NCBI RefSeq assembly: GCF_003001955.1
Contig: NZ_PVNH01000011.1
Location: forward strand, 124,001 to 188,000
Reading direction: 5' to 3'
From: Prauserella shujinwangii
GTDB lineage: Bacteria; Actinomycetota; Actinomycetes; Mycobacteriales; Pseudonocardiaceae
Length of the DNA: 64,000 nt
Positions 24,858 to 33,519 of this stretch are shown piece after piece (positions within the stretch are counted from its first letter, which is position 1; every line of letters begins with the position of its first letter). The notes under the pieces were generated by a model. It had not been told where the DNA came from. It made no database searches and saw only the letters and a list, made by a program, of their open reading frames with translations. A program made the translations under genes and the position numbers.

Positions 24858-26789
24858 ATGCGTCAAGATGGCGGCGTGCGTCCGACCCGTGCCGATCTCG
24901 CCCCGCCCCGCTGGCTGGTGCACCTGCTGCGCAGCGAGCCCACCGCGCCGCCCTGGTCGAGAGCGGTGCGTGCGGCCGTCGCGCTGGCCGCGCCGCTCGC
25001 CGTGGCGTTCGCCGCGGGGGACCTCAGGCTCGGCGCGCTCGTGTCCACCGGCGCGCTGCCGACGCTGCTCGCCGACGCCGCGGGCCCGTACCGGTACCGG
25101 GCGCAGCGGCTGGGCGGGGCGGTCGGCGCCGCCGTCGCCGGTTTCGCGATCGGCCTGCTCACCGGCGGCGACCTCGGGCTGTCGATCCCGGCCGTGGTGC
25201 TGGTCGCCGCCGTCTCGGCGCTGATCAGCGCGGCGGGGAGCAACGCCTCGGTCGCCGCGCTGCAACTGTTCGTGTTCACCGTGCTCGGCACGGGGCAGCA
25301 TGCGCTGGGTGTCGAGTTCGGACCGGGGCTGGCCGCGTTCACCGCGGGCGGCGCGTGGGGCCTGCTCGTCTCGCTCGTGGGCTGGACCGTGCACGCCACC
25401 TCGCCGGAGCGGCGTGCGGTCGCACAGGTCTACATCGAGCTCGCCGCCATGCTCTCGGCCAGGAACACCGCCACCTCCTTCGCCGCGCGCCAGCAGCTGA
25501 CCACCGCGCTCAACACCGCCTACGACCGGCTGCTCACCGCGCGGTCGTGGCTGTCCGGGCGGGACGCCACCTACCGGGGGTTGCTCAGCCTGCTCTCGGA
25601 GAGCACTCCGGCCGTCGAGGCCTCGGTGGCGATGGTCAACGCGGGCAGGCGCGCGCCCCGCGAGGTGGTCGACCACTTCACCGCACTGGCGACCGCGGTC
25701 CTCGCCCGCACGCCGCTGCCGGAACCCCCTGCCACCAACTCGCCGGATCCCGCGGTCGCGGCGCTGTACACCGCGCTGACGAGGATCGGCCGGGGCACCG
25801 AGCGGGCGCGCCGGGCGCGGGAACCCGTCACCGTCCGGCTGCGCGAGTGGGCGCACACGCTGGCGTCCGGCCCGCTCACCTGGCTCGCCGCGCTGCGGCT
25901 CACCCTGTGCGTGGCGATCGCCGAGCTCGTCGGTGTGCTGGTGCCCAGCGAGCGTTCGTACTGGATCACGCTCACGGTCGGCATCGTCCTCAAACCCGAC
26001 TTCGGCTCGGTGTTCGGCAGGGCGGTGCTGCGCGGGCTGGGCACGGTCGCCGGGGTCGGCATCGGCGCGCTCGTGCTCGGGCTCGGGGTACGGGGCGCCG
26101 CGCTGGTGGCGCTGGTGGCGTTGTTCGCCGCGGGCGCGGCGGTCGGCAAGGTGCGCAACTACGGCATCCTCAGCGCGTTCATCACGCCGCTGATCATCGT
26201 GCAGATGGACCTGACCGTGGGCGGGGACTGGTCGCTCGTCGTCGCCCGGCTGCTCGACACGGTCGCGGGCTGCCTCATCGTGCTGGTCTTCGGCTACCTG
26301 CTGTGGCCGGGCAGCCGGGAACCGAGGGTCGGCAGCAGGCTCGCGGAGGCCACCGAGGCGGTGTCCCGCTACGTCGACCACGGGCTGCGGCCCGCGACGG
26401 AACCCGCGCAGCGGGCGGAACGGTCCCGCCGCAGGCGCCGCGCCTACCGGGCGCTCGCCGACGTGCGCACCGCGTTCCAGCAGGTGGTGGTCGAACCGTC
26501 GGCCGCGGGCAGGCAGGCCGCCGCGTGGTGGCCGGTCATCGTGGCGCTGGAACGGGTGGCCGACGCCGTCACCGAGGTCGTCGTCACCGTGGAGCAGGGC
26601 ACCGAACCGCCCGCCGCGGACGACGTGGCTTCGCTCACCGCCGCGCTCGCCGAGCTCGGGTCGGCGGTGCGGGAGCAGCGCGACCCCGCGGAGCCCGAGC
26701 TGCCCGGCGGTGACCAGCTGTCCGGTGTCGTCGACCAGCTCCGGACCGCGTTCGACGCCGTGCGCGGGCCCGACCTGGCGCGGGGCTGA
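24858..26789 (+). CDS. FUSC-family (aromatic acid exporter-like) membrane protein
   Basis: This 643-residue integral membrane protein has two clusters of about six hydrophobic segments (about 35-185 and 350-480). Helical cytoplasmic regions follow at 185-340 and 490-640. This duplicated layout is that of FUSC/ArAE-type transporters. The second cluster contains ERSYWITLTVGIVLKPDFGSV, a recognisable FUSC motif. Such proteins are linked to export of aromatic acids such as fusaric acid. The ATG at 24858 or GTG at 24876 may be the start. It stands alone, divergent from an SRPBCC gene. Confidence 0.8.
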   Translation: MRQDGGVRPTRADLAPPRWLVHLLRSEPTAPPWSRAVRAAVALAAPLAVAFAAGDLRLGALVSTGALPTLLADAAGPYRYRAQRLGGAVGAAVAGFAIGLLTGGDLGLSIPAVVLVAAVSALISAAGSNASVAALQLFVFTVLGTGQHALGVEFGPGLAAFTAGGAWGLLVSLVGWTVHATSPERRAVAQVYIELAAMLSARNTATSFAARQQLTTALNTAYDRLLTARSWLSGRDATYRGLLSLLSESTPAVEASVAMVNAGRRAPREVVDHFTALATAVLARTPLPEPPATNSPDPAVAALYTALTRIGRGTERARRAREPVTVRLREWAHTLASGPLTWLAALRLTLCVAIAELVGVLVPSERSYWITLTVGIVLKPDFGSVFGRAVLRGLGTVAGVGIGALVLGLGVRGAALVALVALFAAGAAVGKVRNYGILSAFITPLIIVQMDLTVGGDWSLVVARLLDTVAGCLIVLVFGYLLWPGSREPRVGSRLAEATEAVSRYVDHGLRPATEPAQRAERSRRRRRAYRALADVRTAFQQVVVEPSAAGRQAAAWWPVIVALERVADAVTEVVVTVEQGTEPPAADDVASLTAALAELGSAVREQRDPAEPELPGGDQLSGVVDQLRTAFDAVRGPDLARG

Positions 26790-26850
26790 CCCCGGAAGGG
26801 TGCCCCGTGTTGCGGGCCATCCCGAATGCTGGTGCATTGGAGGTATGGCT

Positions 26851-27066
26851 ATGGACTTCAACCAGCTGAAGAAGAAGGCGCAGGACGCGCTGGGCAAGAA
26901 CAGTCACAAGGTCGAGCAGGGCATCGACAAGGCGAGCGGCTTCGCCAAGTCCCGGTTCGGCAAGCAGGCCGGCAAGATCGACAACGCCACCCGCAAGGCC
27001 AAGGACTTCCTGCACAAGCAGGAGCGCGGCGGCGGGGGGACCCCGGGGAACGAACAGCAGCGGTAA
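26851..27066 (+). CDS. Rv0909-like small antitoxin family protein
   Basis: This 71-residue Lys-rich helical protein (MDFNQLKKKAQDALGKNSHK, then GIDKASGFAKSRFGKQAGKID) matches the MT0933/Rv0909-like antitoxin family of actinobacteria. The internal ATG 26851 is chosen because GGAGG (26839-26843) is then seven bases away; ATG 26845 would touch it. No toxin gene is adjacent, so this is either an orphan or a housekeeping member. The C-terminal tail is Gly/Arg-rich and disordered. Confidence 0.75.
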   Translation: MDFNQLKKKAQDALGKNSHKVEQGIDKASGFAKSRFGKQAGKIDNATRKAKDFLHKQERGGGGTPGNEQQR

Positions 27067-27070
27067 CCGA

Positions 27071-27126
27071 CCACGTGGTGTCGTGAGTGCGGAACGTGGT
27101 GAGAGCAACGTTTTTCGCTCACGACA
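27071..27126. repeat. Inverted repeat of family B (CGTGAGTG-GAACGTGGT) between convergent genes
   Basis: Stem arms TGTCGTGAG (27079-27087) and CTCACGACA (27118-27126) are followed inward by AACG/CGTT. The segment CGTGAGTGCGGAACGTGGT (27081-27099) matches the minus-strand copy at about 10191-10209 with one difference. A T-run (27111-27115) lies next to the right arm. It separates the convergent antitoxin and tyrA genes and may terminate both. Confidence 0.7.
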
Positions 27127-27139
27127 ACCATGCGGGCGG

Positions 27140-28108
27140 TCAGGCCACCTCGCCGATCGCGACCCCACCCTCCAGCGCGGTGATCCGGCCGCCGCGTTCC
27201 CCGAGCGCGAGCAGACCGTCGCGGGCCTCCGGCGCGGTCAGGTCCACCCGGACCCCGGCGCGCGCCGCCGAGCGATGCCGGTCGACGGCGTGGCTCCCGT
27301 CGTATCCCGCCTGGATGGTGGCGGCGAGCCCGCCGGTCGACGCCAGCGAGCCGCGCGCGGCGCCGAGCTTGCCCAGCGCCTCGTCGAGCACCGGGAGCAG
27401 CGCCTCCCGGTTGCCCTCCGTCATCGCCCGGACCAGGTCCGGCCGCGTGCCCGCGACCCGCGTCCCGTCCCGGAACGACCCGGCCGCCAGCGCCGCCGCC
27501 AGCGGCCCGCCGTAGGCACCCACCGCCGCCAGCACGGCCGCGAGCAGGTGCGGCAGATGCGACACCCGCGCCACCGTCTCGTCGTGCGCCGCGGCGCCCA
27601 GCGGGATCACGTGGGCGCCCACGTCCAGCGCGAGCGCGGCCACCTCCCGCCACACCGCGAGGTCGGTGTCCCGCTCGACGCCCACCACCCAGGCGGCGCC
27701 CGCGAACAGGGTCGGCGACCCGGCCGTCCAGCCGGACTTCGCCGTGCCGGCCATCGGATGCCCGCCCACGTACCGGGCGGCGGGCGCGATCCGGCGCACC
27801 GCGTCGAGCACCGGTCCCTTCACGCCGGTGACGTCGGTCAGCAGTACCTCGGGGGCGTGCCGCGCGACGGCGCCGAGCACGCCGTCCACCGCGGTCAGCG
27901 GCACCGCGAGCACCACAAGCGCGTCCCGCTCCGCCGCGCGGCGGAGCGCGGCCGCCACGTCGGTGCCCGCGTCGCAGCCGTCCGCGCGGGCCGCCTCGGC
28001 GTCCTCGGCCGAGTCGGTCGCGCCCCACACCCTGCGGCCCGCCGTGGCGGCCGCGCGCAGCACGGAACCGCCGATCAACCCGAGCCCGATCACACACACG
28101 TCTCGCAC
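27140..28108 (-). CDS. tyrA: Prephenate dehydrogenase
   Basis: This 322-residue enzyme of tyrosine biosynthesis converts prephenate to 4-hydroxyphenylpyruvate with NAD+. The Rossmann motif GLGLIGGS lies at the N-terminus. The active-site segment GGHPMAGTAKSGW and the helix HDETVARVSHLPHLLAA are typical of TyrA. The GTG at 28108 is preferred, because GGGAGG abuts an ATG at 28117 but is well spaced for the GTG; the longer form would add three residues. It follows the M20 amidohydrolase gene closely on the same strand. Location next to the tadA locus is a common actinobacterial arrangement. Confidence 0.9.
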   Translation of the reverse strand: MRDVCVIGLGLIGGSVLRAAATAGRRVWGATDSAEDAEAARADGCDAGTDVAAALRRAAERDALVVLAVPLTAVDGVLGAVARHAPEVLLTDVTGVKGPVLDAVRRIAPAARYVGGHPMAGTAKSGWTAGSPTLFAGAAWVVGVERDTDLAVWREVAALALDVGAHVIPLGAAAHDETVARVSHLPHLLAAVLAAVGAYGGPLAAALAAGSFRDGTRVAGTRPDLVRAMTEGNREALLPVLDEALGKLGAARGSLASTGGLAATIQAGYDGSHAVDRHRSAARAGVRVDLTAPEARDGLLALGERGGRITALEGGVAIGEVA

Positions 28109-28134
28109 GCTGGTCATCCTCCCGCACCAGGGGA

Positions 28135-29367
28135 TCAGCCGCGGAGCGCGTCCAGCGCGTAGGCGGCGTAGAGGGCGACACCGGAGGCCAACGCCGCCTC
28201 GTCGTAGCGGACCCGGTTGGAGTGGTTCGGCGCCACCTGGTCCGGGTCGGTGTCCGGAGGGCAGGCGCCGAGGAACGCGAACGCGCCGGGCACCCGCTGC
28301 AGCACGTACGAGAAGTCCTCGGCGCCCATGACCGGGTCCGGCATCTCGTGTGCGTGCCGCTCGCCGAGGACCTCACCGGTGAGGGCGAGCACCCGGCGCG
28401 CCTCGGCGGCCTCGTTGACCGTCGGCGGGTATCCGGGCTCGATGTCCACCACGACCCGGCAGCCGTGGGCGGCTCCGACCCCCTCGCACACCTGAGCCAG
28501 CTCCGAGCGCACCAGCGCCCTCGTGCGCTCGGACAGCGTGCGGATGGTGCCCTCCAGCTCGGCCGTCTCCGGGATCACGTTGGACGTCGTGCCCGCCGTG
28601 ATCCGGGTGACGGACAGGACCGCGGGGGTGAACACGCTGACCCTGCGGGTGAGCATCGCCTGCAGTGCGCCGACCATCTCCGCGGCCGCCGGCACGGGGT
28701 CGAGCGCGTGGTGCGGCGCGGAGCCGTGCCCGCCCCTGCCGGTGACGCGGACGACGAACGAGTCGGCGGAGGCCAGGATCGGCCCCGGCCGGGTGCCGAT
28801 CTGGCCGCTCGGCGCGTTGGCGTACGTGTGCAGGGCGAACGCCCGCTCGACGCGTTCGCCCGCGGCGTCGAGCACACCCTCGTGGATCATGTGCCGCGCG
28901 CCGTGGAAACCTTCCTCGCCGGGCTGGAACATGAACACGACCGAGCCGGCGAGCTCGTCCCTGCGGGCGGCGAGCAGCCGGGCCGCCGAGGCCAGCATCG
29001 CGACGTGGGTGTCGTGGCCGCACGCGTGCATGGCGCCCGGCACCGTCGAGGCGAACTCGCTGCCGGTGTCGTCGGTCATCGGCAGCGCGTCCATGTCTCC
29101 CCGTAGCAGCACGGCCGGACCCGGTTTGGCCCCGCGCAGCACCGCGGTCACCGAGGTGGTCGCCGTGCCCGTGCTGACCTCCAGCGGCAGGTCGTCGAGC
29201 GCGCGCAGGATCGCGGCCTGCGTCTCCGGCAGCCGGAGCCCGAGCTCGGGGCGGCGGTGGATCTCGCGGCGCAGGGCGATCGTCCTGGGCTGGAGTGCCT
29301 CCGCCTCGGCGAACAGGCCGGCGAAGCGGGCGTCGGGGAGGGAGGGCAGTTCGGTGGGTCCGGTCAT
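28135..29367 (-). CDS. M20 family amidohydrolase (hippurate hydrolase/aminoacylase-like)
   Basis: This 410-residue zinc amidohydrolase cleaves N-acyl amino acids or similar amides. Metal ligands are in LLRGDMDALPM, HACGHDTHVAM and FQPGEEGFHGA. The dimerisation (lid) domain occupies about 200-310 with GRGGHGSAPHHALDP, and GAEDFSYVLQRVPGAFAFLG near the C-terminus supplies the last metal ligand. It starts at ATG 29367 and runs into tyrA after a 26-base gap. It diverges from the tadA-associated gene 73 bases away. The exact acyl amino acid is not predictable. Confidence 0.88.
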   Translation of the reverse strand: MTGPTELPSLPDARFAGLFAEAEALQPRTIALRREIHRRPELGLRLPETQAAILRALDDLPLEVSTGTATTSVTAVLRGAKPGPAVLLRGDMDALPMTDDTGSEFASTVPGAMHACGHDTHVAMLASAARLLAARRDELAGSVVFMFQPGEEGFHGARHMIHEGVLDAAGERVERAFALHTYANAPSGQIGTRPGPILASADSFVVRVTGRGGHGSAPHHALDPVPAAAEMVGALQAMLTRRVSVFTPAVLSVTRITAGTTSNVIPETAELEGTIRTLSERTRALVRSELAQVCEGVGAAHGCRVVVDIEPGYPPTVNEAAEARRVLALTGEVLGERHAHEMPDPVMGAEDFSYVLQRVPGAFAFLGACPPDTDPDQVAPNHSNRVRYDEAALASGVALYAAYALDALRG

Positions 29368-29440
29368 GATCCCGATAGTGGCACGCCCGGAGTGCGGTTT
29401 CGGCGATCGGGAACGTGGCGACGGGTATACGGTGGGGCGC

Positions 29441-29923
29441 ATGGCGGTGAAGGAGCCGATCACGGGGTTCGCGGTGGCCGTCGTTCGCGAGGACGGCCGA
29501 TGGCGATGCAGCCCGCTCGACACGGCTGCGCTCGCCGAGCTGGACGCCGCGATCACGGAGCTGCGCAAGATGCGGTCCACCGGCGCGGTCTTCGGTCTGC
29601 TCGCCGTTGACGACGAGTTCTTCGTGATCGTCAGACCCAGCCCGACCGGGGTGTCGCTGCTGCTGTCCGACGCCGCCGCCGCGCTCGACTACGACATCGC
29701 CGCGGACGTGCTCGACCTGTTGCGGGTCGAACCGCCGGACGAGGACGACGAGACCGTGTGGCCGGAGGGTGACCTGGAGATCCTCGCCGACCTCGGCATG
29801 CCGGGCGTCGAGCTGGAGGTGATCGTCAACGAGGTCGACCTCTACCCCGACGAGCAGCTGCAGATGATCGCGCAGCGCTGCGGGTTCGGCGACCACTTCG
29901 GCAAGCTGCTCGACGAGCTGTGA
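29441..29923 (+). CDS. tRNA adenosine deaminase-associated protein
   Basis: This 160-residue acidic protein matches the actinobacterial family named for its fixed position before tadA. Its N-terminal VAVVREDGRWRCSPLD and the acidic PDEDDETVWPEGDLEILADLG segment are typical, as is the C-terminal LYPDEQLQMIAQRCGFGDHF. The stop overlaps the GTG of tadA by four bases. The biochemical role is not established as far as I know. It probably assists or accompanies the deaminase. Confidence 0.88.
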   Translation: MAVKEPITGFAVAVVREDGRWRCSPLDTAALAELDAAITELRKMRSTGAVFGLLAVDDEFFVIVRPSPTGVSLLLSDAAAALDYDIAADVLDLLRVEPPDEDDETVWPEGDLEILADLGMPGVELEVIVNEVDLYPDEQLQMIAQRCGFGDHFGKLLDEL

Positions 29924-30420
29924 GCCGGGGCCCGGTCGACGTCACCGAGGCCGTCCGGGCCGCGCTCGCGGCCGCCCGCAGGGCGCGGGGCACCGCCGAC
30001 GTGCCCATCGGCGCGGTCGTGTTCGGTCCCGACGGTGCCGAGCTCGCCTCCGCCCGCAACGCGAGGGAGCAGCTGGGGGACCCGACCGCGCACGCCGAGA
30101 TCCTCGCGCTCCGCGCGGCGGCGCGTGTGCACGGCGACGGCTGGCGGCTCGAGGGCTGCACGCTCGCGGTGACCGTCGAGCCGTGCACGATGTGCGCGGG
30201 CGCGCTGGTGCTGGCCCGCGTGGCGCGGGTGGTGTTCGGTGCGTGGGAGCCGAGGACGGGGGCGGTCGGCTCGCTGTGGGACGTGGTCCGCGACCGCAGG
30301 CTCAACCACCGACCCGAGGTGATCGGCGGGGTCCTCGAACGGGACTGCTCGGCGTTGCTGGCCGAGTTCTTCGCCCGGCAGCGCGGGGACGGCGCCCCGG
30401 ACCCCTTCGAAGCTCGCTGA
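29920..30420 (+). CDS. tadA: tRNA-specific adenosine deaminase
   Basis: This 166-residue zinc deaminase converts A34 of tRNA-Arg(ACG) to inosine. The catalytic set is visible as HAEILALRAA (His zinc ligand and proton-shuttle Glu) and VEPCTMCAGAL (two Cys zinc ligands). The GTG start overlaps the preceding gene's stop. It is followed 23 bases later by a tRNA-Ser gene. It is essential in most bacteria and belongs to the conserved chromosomal core. Confidence 0.93.
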   Translation: MSRGPVDVTEAVRAALAAARRARGTADVPIGAVVFGPDGAELASARNAREQLGDPTAHAEILALRAAARVHGDGWRLEGCTLAVTVEPCTMCAGALVLARVARVVFGAWEPRTGAVGSLWDVVRDRRLNHRPEVIGGVLERDCSALLAEFFARQRGDGAPDPFEAR

Positions 30421-30443
30421 GGCCGTGCAGTACGCTTGTCGGC

Positions 30444-30531
30444 GGTAGCGTGTCCGAGCGGCCGAAGGAGCGCGACTCGAAATCGCGTGACGGGTAACCC
30501 CCGTCCGTGGGTTCAAATCCCACCGCTACCG
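30444..30531 (+). tRNA. tRNA-Ser (anticodon CGA)
   Basis: A complete class II cloverleaf can be drawn. The acceptor stem GGTAGCG pairs with CGCTACC. The anticodon loop CTCGAAA carries CGA at 30478-30480. A long variable arm (GACGGGTAACCCCCGTC) and the T arm GTGGGTTCAAATCCCAC are present. The discriminator base is G, as expected for tRNA-Ser. It reads UCG codons. CCA is not encoded. Confidence 0.95.
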
Positions 30532-30540
30532 CATCCGCCC

Positions 30541-30581
30541 GGGGCGGGTGCCCTGCCCGTTCGGGTGGCGGCACCCGCCCC
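30541..30581. terminator. Hairpin after tRNA-Ser
   Basis: Perfect 12-bp arms GGGGCGGGTGCC (30541-30552) and its complement (30570-30581) flank a 17-base loop, beginning nine bases after the tRNA. No T-run follows. It probably ends the tRNA (and tadA) transcript. Confidence 0.75.
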
Positions 30582-30675
30582 GGCGCCGTTCCGGCTGCTA
30601 CGCGGCGCGGTCACGGTCCCATCACGTCACCCGTAAGCGTGAAACCGTCGCCGTCTCCTCCGCGATGCGGTGGGT

Positions 30676-33519
30676 ATGGCTCTCGTCCCACGTCGCCCCG
30701 CCGTCACCGTGCTGCTCGCCGCCCTGCTCGTGCTCGCCGGGCTGCTCACGGCGCCGGTGGCGTCGCTGAGCCCGAACGCCGACGCCGCGCCGGCGTTGCC
30801 GCCCGGTTTCGTCCTCCGCGACGAGCCGAGCGGCCAGCAGCCGTGGGACCTCACCGACTTCGCCTATCTGCCCGACGGCGGAGGCCTGCTGAGCCTCGGC
30901 AAGGAAGGCACGGTCGCCTGGGTGGCGCCGGGCGGCTCCGCCCGCACGATCGCCAGGCTGCCCGTCGTCACCACCGCCGATCTCGGCCTGGTCGGCCTCG
31001 CGGTCGCGCCGGACTTCAGCACGACGAGGCGTGTCTACCTGGCCAGGTCGGCGCCGACGAGCGCGGGCCGCTCGTACCGGCTGGAGCGGTACGCCGTCAC
31101 CGGATCGCCCGAGCCCACCGGGCTCAGGCTCGAGAAGGTGCTGCTCGACGAGCCGGGCGTGGCGACCGTGCACGGGCTCACCGGCATCGTGGCCGCACCC
31201 GACGGGACGGTGTGGGTGTCCTTCGGCGACGACGCGAGCTACACCAGGGTCGATCCGCGCGCACTCATCGCGCTCGACCCCGACCGGCCGCAGGGCAAGA
31301 TCCTGCACCTGACCCCCGACGGCCTCGGGGTGCCCGGCAACCCGTACTACGACCCCGCCCAGCCCGGAGCGGTCCGCAGCAAGGTGTTCGCCAGCGGGTT
31401 CCGCAGCCCGTTCCGGTTGTCCCTCGACCCCCGCACCGGGCTGCCGGTGGTCGGCGACGTGGGCTGGAACACCTGGGAGGAGATCGACCTCGTGCGGCCG
31501 GGGCGGTCGTACGGGTGGCCGTGCTGGGAGGGCACCGCGCCCACGCCCGGCTACGCCGACCTCGCGGGCTGCGCCGGGGCGACCAACACACCGCCGCTGG
31601 TCACCCTGCGCCACGGCACCGGCGTCGACAACGCGAACAGCGTCACCGGCGGCATCGTCTACTCCGGCACCAGCTACCCGGAGCAGTACCGGGGCGCGTA
31701 CTTCTTCGGCGACTACGCCAGGCACAAGCTGTGGTCCCTGCGCTACGACGTCGCGGGCGACCTGACCCAGCCGCCGCAGAGCCCGCCGTTCGGCGTGGAC
31801 ATCGGCAGGCCGGTGAGGTTCGCCGCCGCCGCCAACGGCGACATCGTGTACGCCGACATCGGCACGGGCAGGCTGACCAGGCTCAGCTACGTCGAGGGCA
31901 ACACCCCGCCGGTGGCGAACGTGGAGACGTCGACGGACCCGGCCACCCGCACGGTGACGTTCGACGCCTCGTCCTCCTACGACTTCGACGGCGAGCCGCT
32001 GCGGTACGAGTGGGACTTCGGCGACGGCACCGGCGGCACCGGCTCACCCGTGACGCACACCTACGCGGCGGGCGTCGAGCGCGCGACCGCGCGGCTCACC
32101 GTGACCGACCCGCTGGGGGCGACCGGCACGACCACGGTCACGGTGGTGCCCGGCAACCACTCACCGGTGCTCGACCTGACCACACCCGGCGACGTCGAGT
32201 TCGCCGTCGGGGAGACCGTGTCGCTCGGCGCGACCGCGACCGACGCCGAGGACGGCGCGTTGCCGGTGCGCTGGACCAGCAGCGTGCAGCACTGCCCCGA
32301 CCAGACGGCCTGCCACGCCCACCCCGGCGTGAGCGGCGACGGCCCCGCGTTCGCGCTGCCGTTCACCGACCATCCCGACTCGCGGATGACCGTCACCGCG
32401 ACGGTGACCGACAGCGACGGCGTCTCGGTCGGCCGCACCTACACGGCCTGGCCGAGGGAACACCTGCTGACCCTGGACAGCAACGCGCCCGCCGTGCTGC
32501 GGATCCCGGTCGAGGGTGGCGTCAGCGCCGCCCTCGTCACGGAGGGCGCGACCGTCGACGTGCTCGCCGCGGAGCACGCGGGCGACGGGGTGTCCCCGTT
32601 TGCCGGGTGGGCCGACGGGGAACCGGCCCGTTCGCGCACGATCACGATGGGCGCCGGGGACCGGACGCTCACCGCGCGCTACGACACGCCGATCGAGCAG
32701 CGCTACGCCGCCGAGCCCGGGCTGCGGTCCCTGCTCGGCGAGCCGACCGGGCCGGAGGTCGTGGACGACACCTCCGGGGTGCACTACCGGCTGTACGAGG
32801 GCGGCAGGCTGTACTGGTCGGCGGCCACCGGCGTGCACGCGATGAAGGGCGCGATCCTGCGGAAGTACCTCGACCTCGGCGGCCACGGCCGGTTCGGTGC
32901 CCCGGCGACGGACGAGCGGGCCACCCCGGACGGCGTCGGCCGGTACAACCACTTCGCCGGTACCCCGGCCACCGGGCAGGCCTCGGTCTACTGGACGCCG
33001 CGGACGGGCGCGCACGCGGTGTGGGGCGCCATCCGGCGCGAGTGGGCCGCGCTGCGCTGGGAACACGGCCCCATGGGCTACCCGACGACCGACGAGCGGC
33101 CCACCCCGGACGGCGTGGGCCGGTACAACCACTTCTCGAAGGGCGCGTCGGTCTACTGGACGTCGCGGACGGGCGCGCACGGCGTGTGGGGCGCGATCCG
33201 CGGCCGGTGGGCGGCGCTCGGCTGGGAACACGGCCGGCTCGGATACCCCACCACCAGGGAGCGGGGGACGCCCGACGGCGTGGGCCGGTACAACCACTTC
33301 TCGAAGGGCGCTTCGGTCTACTGGACGCCGCGCACGGGCGCGCGCGAGGTCTACGGCGCCATCCGGAACCGGTGGCGGGCGCTGGGTTGGGAGCGTTCGT
33401 ACCTCGGCTACCCGGTCACCGGTGAGTACGGCTCCCCCGGCGGCAGGCGCAGCGACTTCCAGCGCGGGTACATCCGGTGGTACCGCAGCACGGGCACGGT
33501 GATCGACCGGCGTTACTGA
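30676..33519 (+). CDS. Secreted glucose/sorbosone-dehydrogenase-like protein with PKD domain and LGFP repeats
   Basis: This 947-residue exported protein starts with a signal peptide (about 1-40). A six-bladed beta-propeller of the soluble aldose sugar dehydrogenase type follows (about 45-410, with GLVGLAVAPDF, VFASGFRSPFRLSLD and GDVGWNTWEEIDLV). A PKD-like domain (about 415-500, with YEWDFGDG) and further beta domains lie next. At least four LGFP repeats (about 700-940, GRFGAPATDE, GPMGYPTTDE, GRLGYPTTRE, SYLGYPVTGE) close the protein. LGFP repeats are known from mycolic-acid-type cell envelope proteins and probably fix the protein to the wall. The propeller could use PQQ; the sugar substrate is unknown. 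Its stop overlaps the convergent gene at 33513 by seven bases. Confidence 0.83.
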   Translation: MALVPRRPAVTVLLAALLVLAGLLTAPVASLSPNADAAPALPPGFVLRDEPSGQQPWDLTDFAYLPDGGGLLSLGKEGTVAWVAPGGSARTIARLPVVTTADLGLVGLAVAPDFSTTRRVYLARSAPTSAGRSYRLERYAVTGSPEPTGLRLEKVLLDEPGVATVHGLTGIVAAPDGTVWVSFGDDASYTRVDPRALIALDPDRPQGKILHLTPDGLGVPGNPYYDPAQPGAVRSKVFASGFRSPFRLSLDPRTGLPVVGDVGWNTWEEIDLVRPGRSYGWPCWEGTAPTPGYADLAGCAGATNTPPLVTLRHGTGVDNANSVTGGIVYSGTSYPEQYRGAYFFGDYARHKLWSLRYDVAGDLTQPPQSPPFGVDIGRPVRFAAAANGDIVYADIGTGRLTRLSYVEGNTPPVANVETSTDPATRTVTFDASSSYDFDGEPLRYEWDFGDGTGGTGSPVTHTYAAGVERATARLTVTDPLGATGTTTVTVVPGNHSPVLDLTTPGDVEFAVGETVSLGATATDAEDGALPVRWTSSVQHCPDQTACHAHPGVSGDGPAFALPFTDHPDSRMTVTATVTDSDGVSVGRTYTAWPREHLLTLDSNAPAVLRIPVEGGVSAALVTEGATVDVLAAEHAGDGVSPFAGWADGEPARSRTITMGAGDRTLTARYDTPIEQRYAAEPGLRSLLGEPTGPEVVDDTSGVHYRLYEGGRLYWSAATGVHAMKGAILRKYLDLGGHGRFGAPATDERATPDGVGRYNHFAGTPATGQASVYWTPRTGAHAVWGAIRREWAALRWEHGPMGYPTTDERPTPDGVGRYNHFSKGASVYWTSRTGAHGVWGAIRGRWAALGWEHGRLGYPTTRERGTPDGVGRYNHFSKGASVYWTPRTGAREVYGAIRNRWRALGWERSYLGYPVTGEYGSPGGRRSDFQRGYIRWYRSTGTVIDRRY

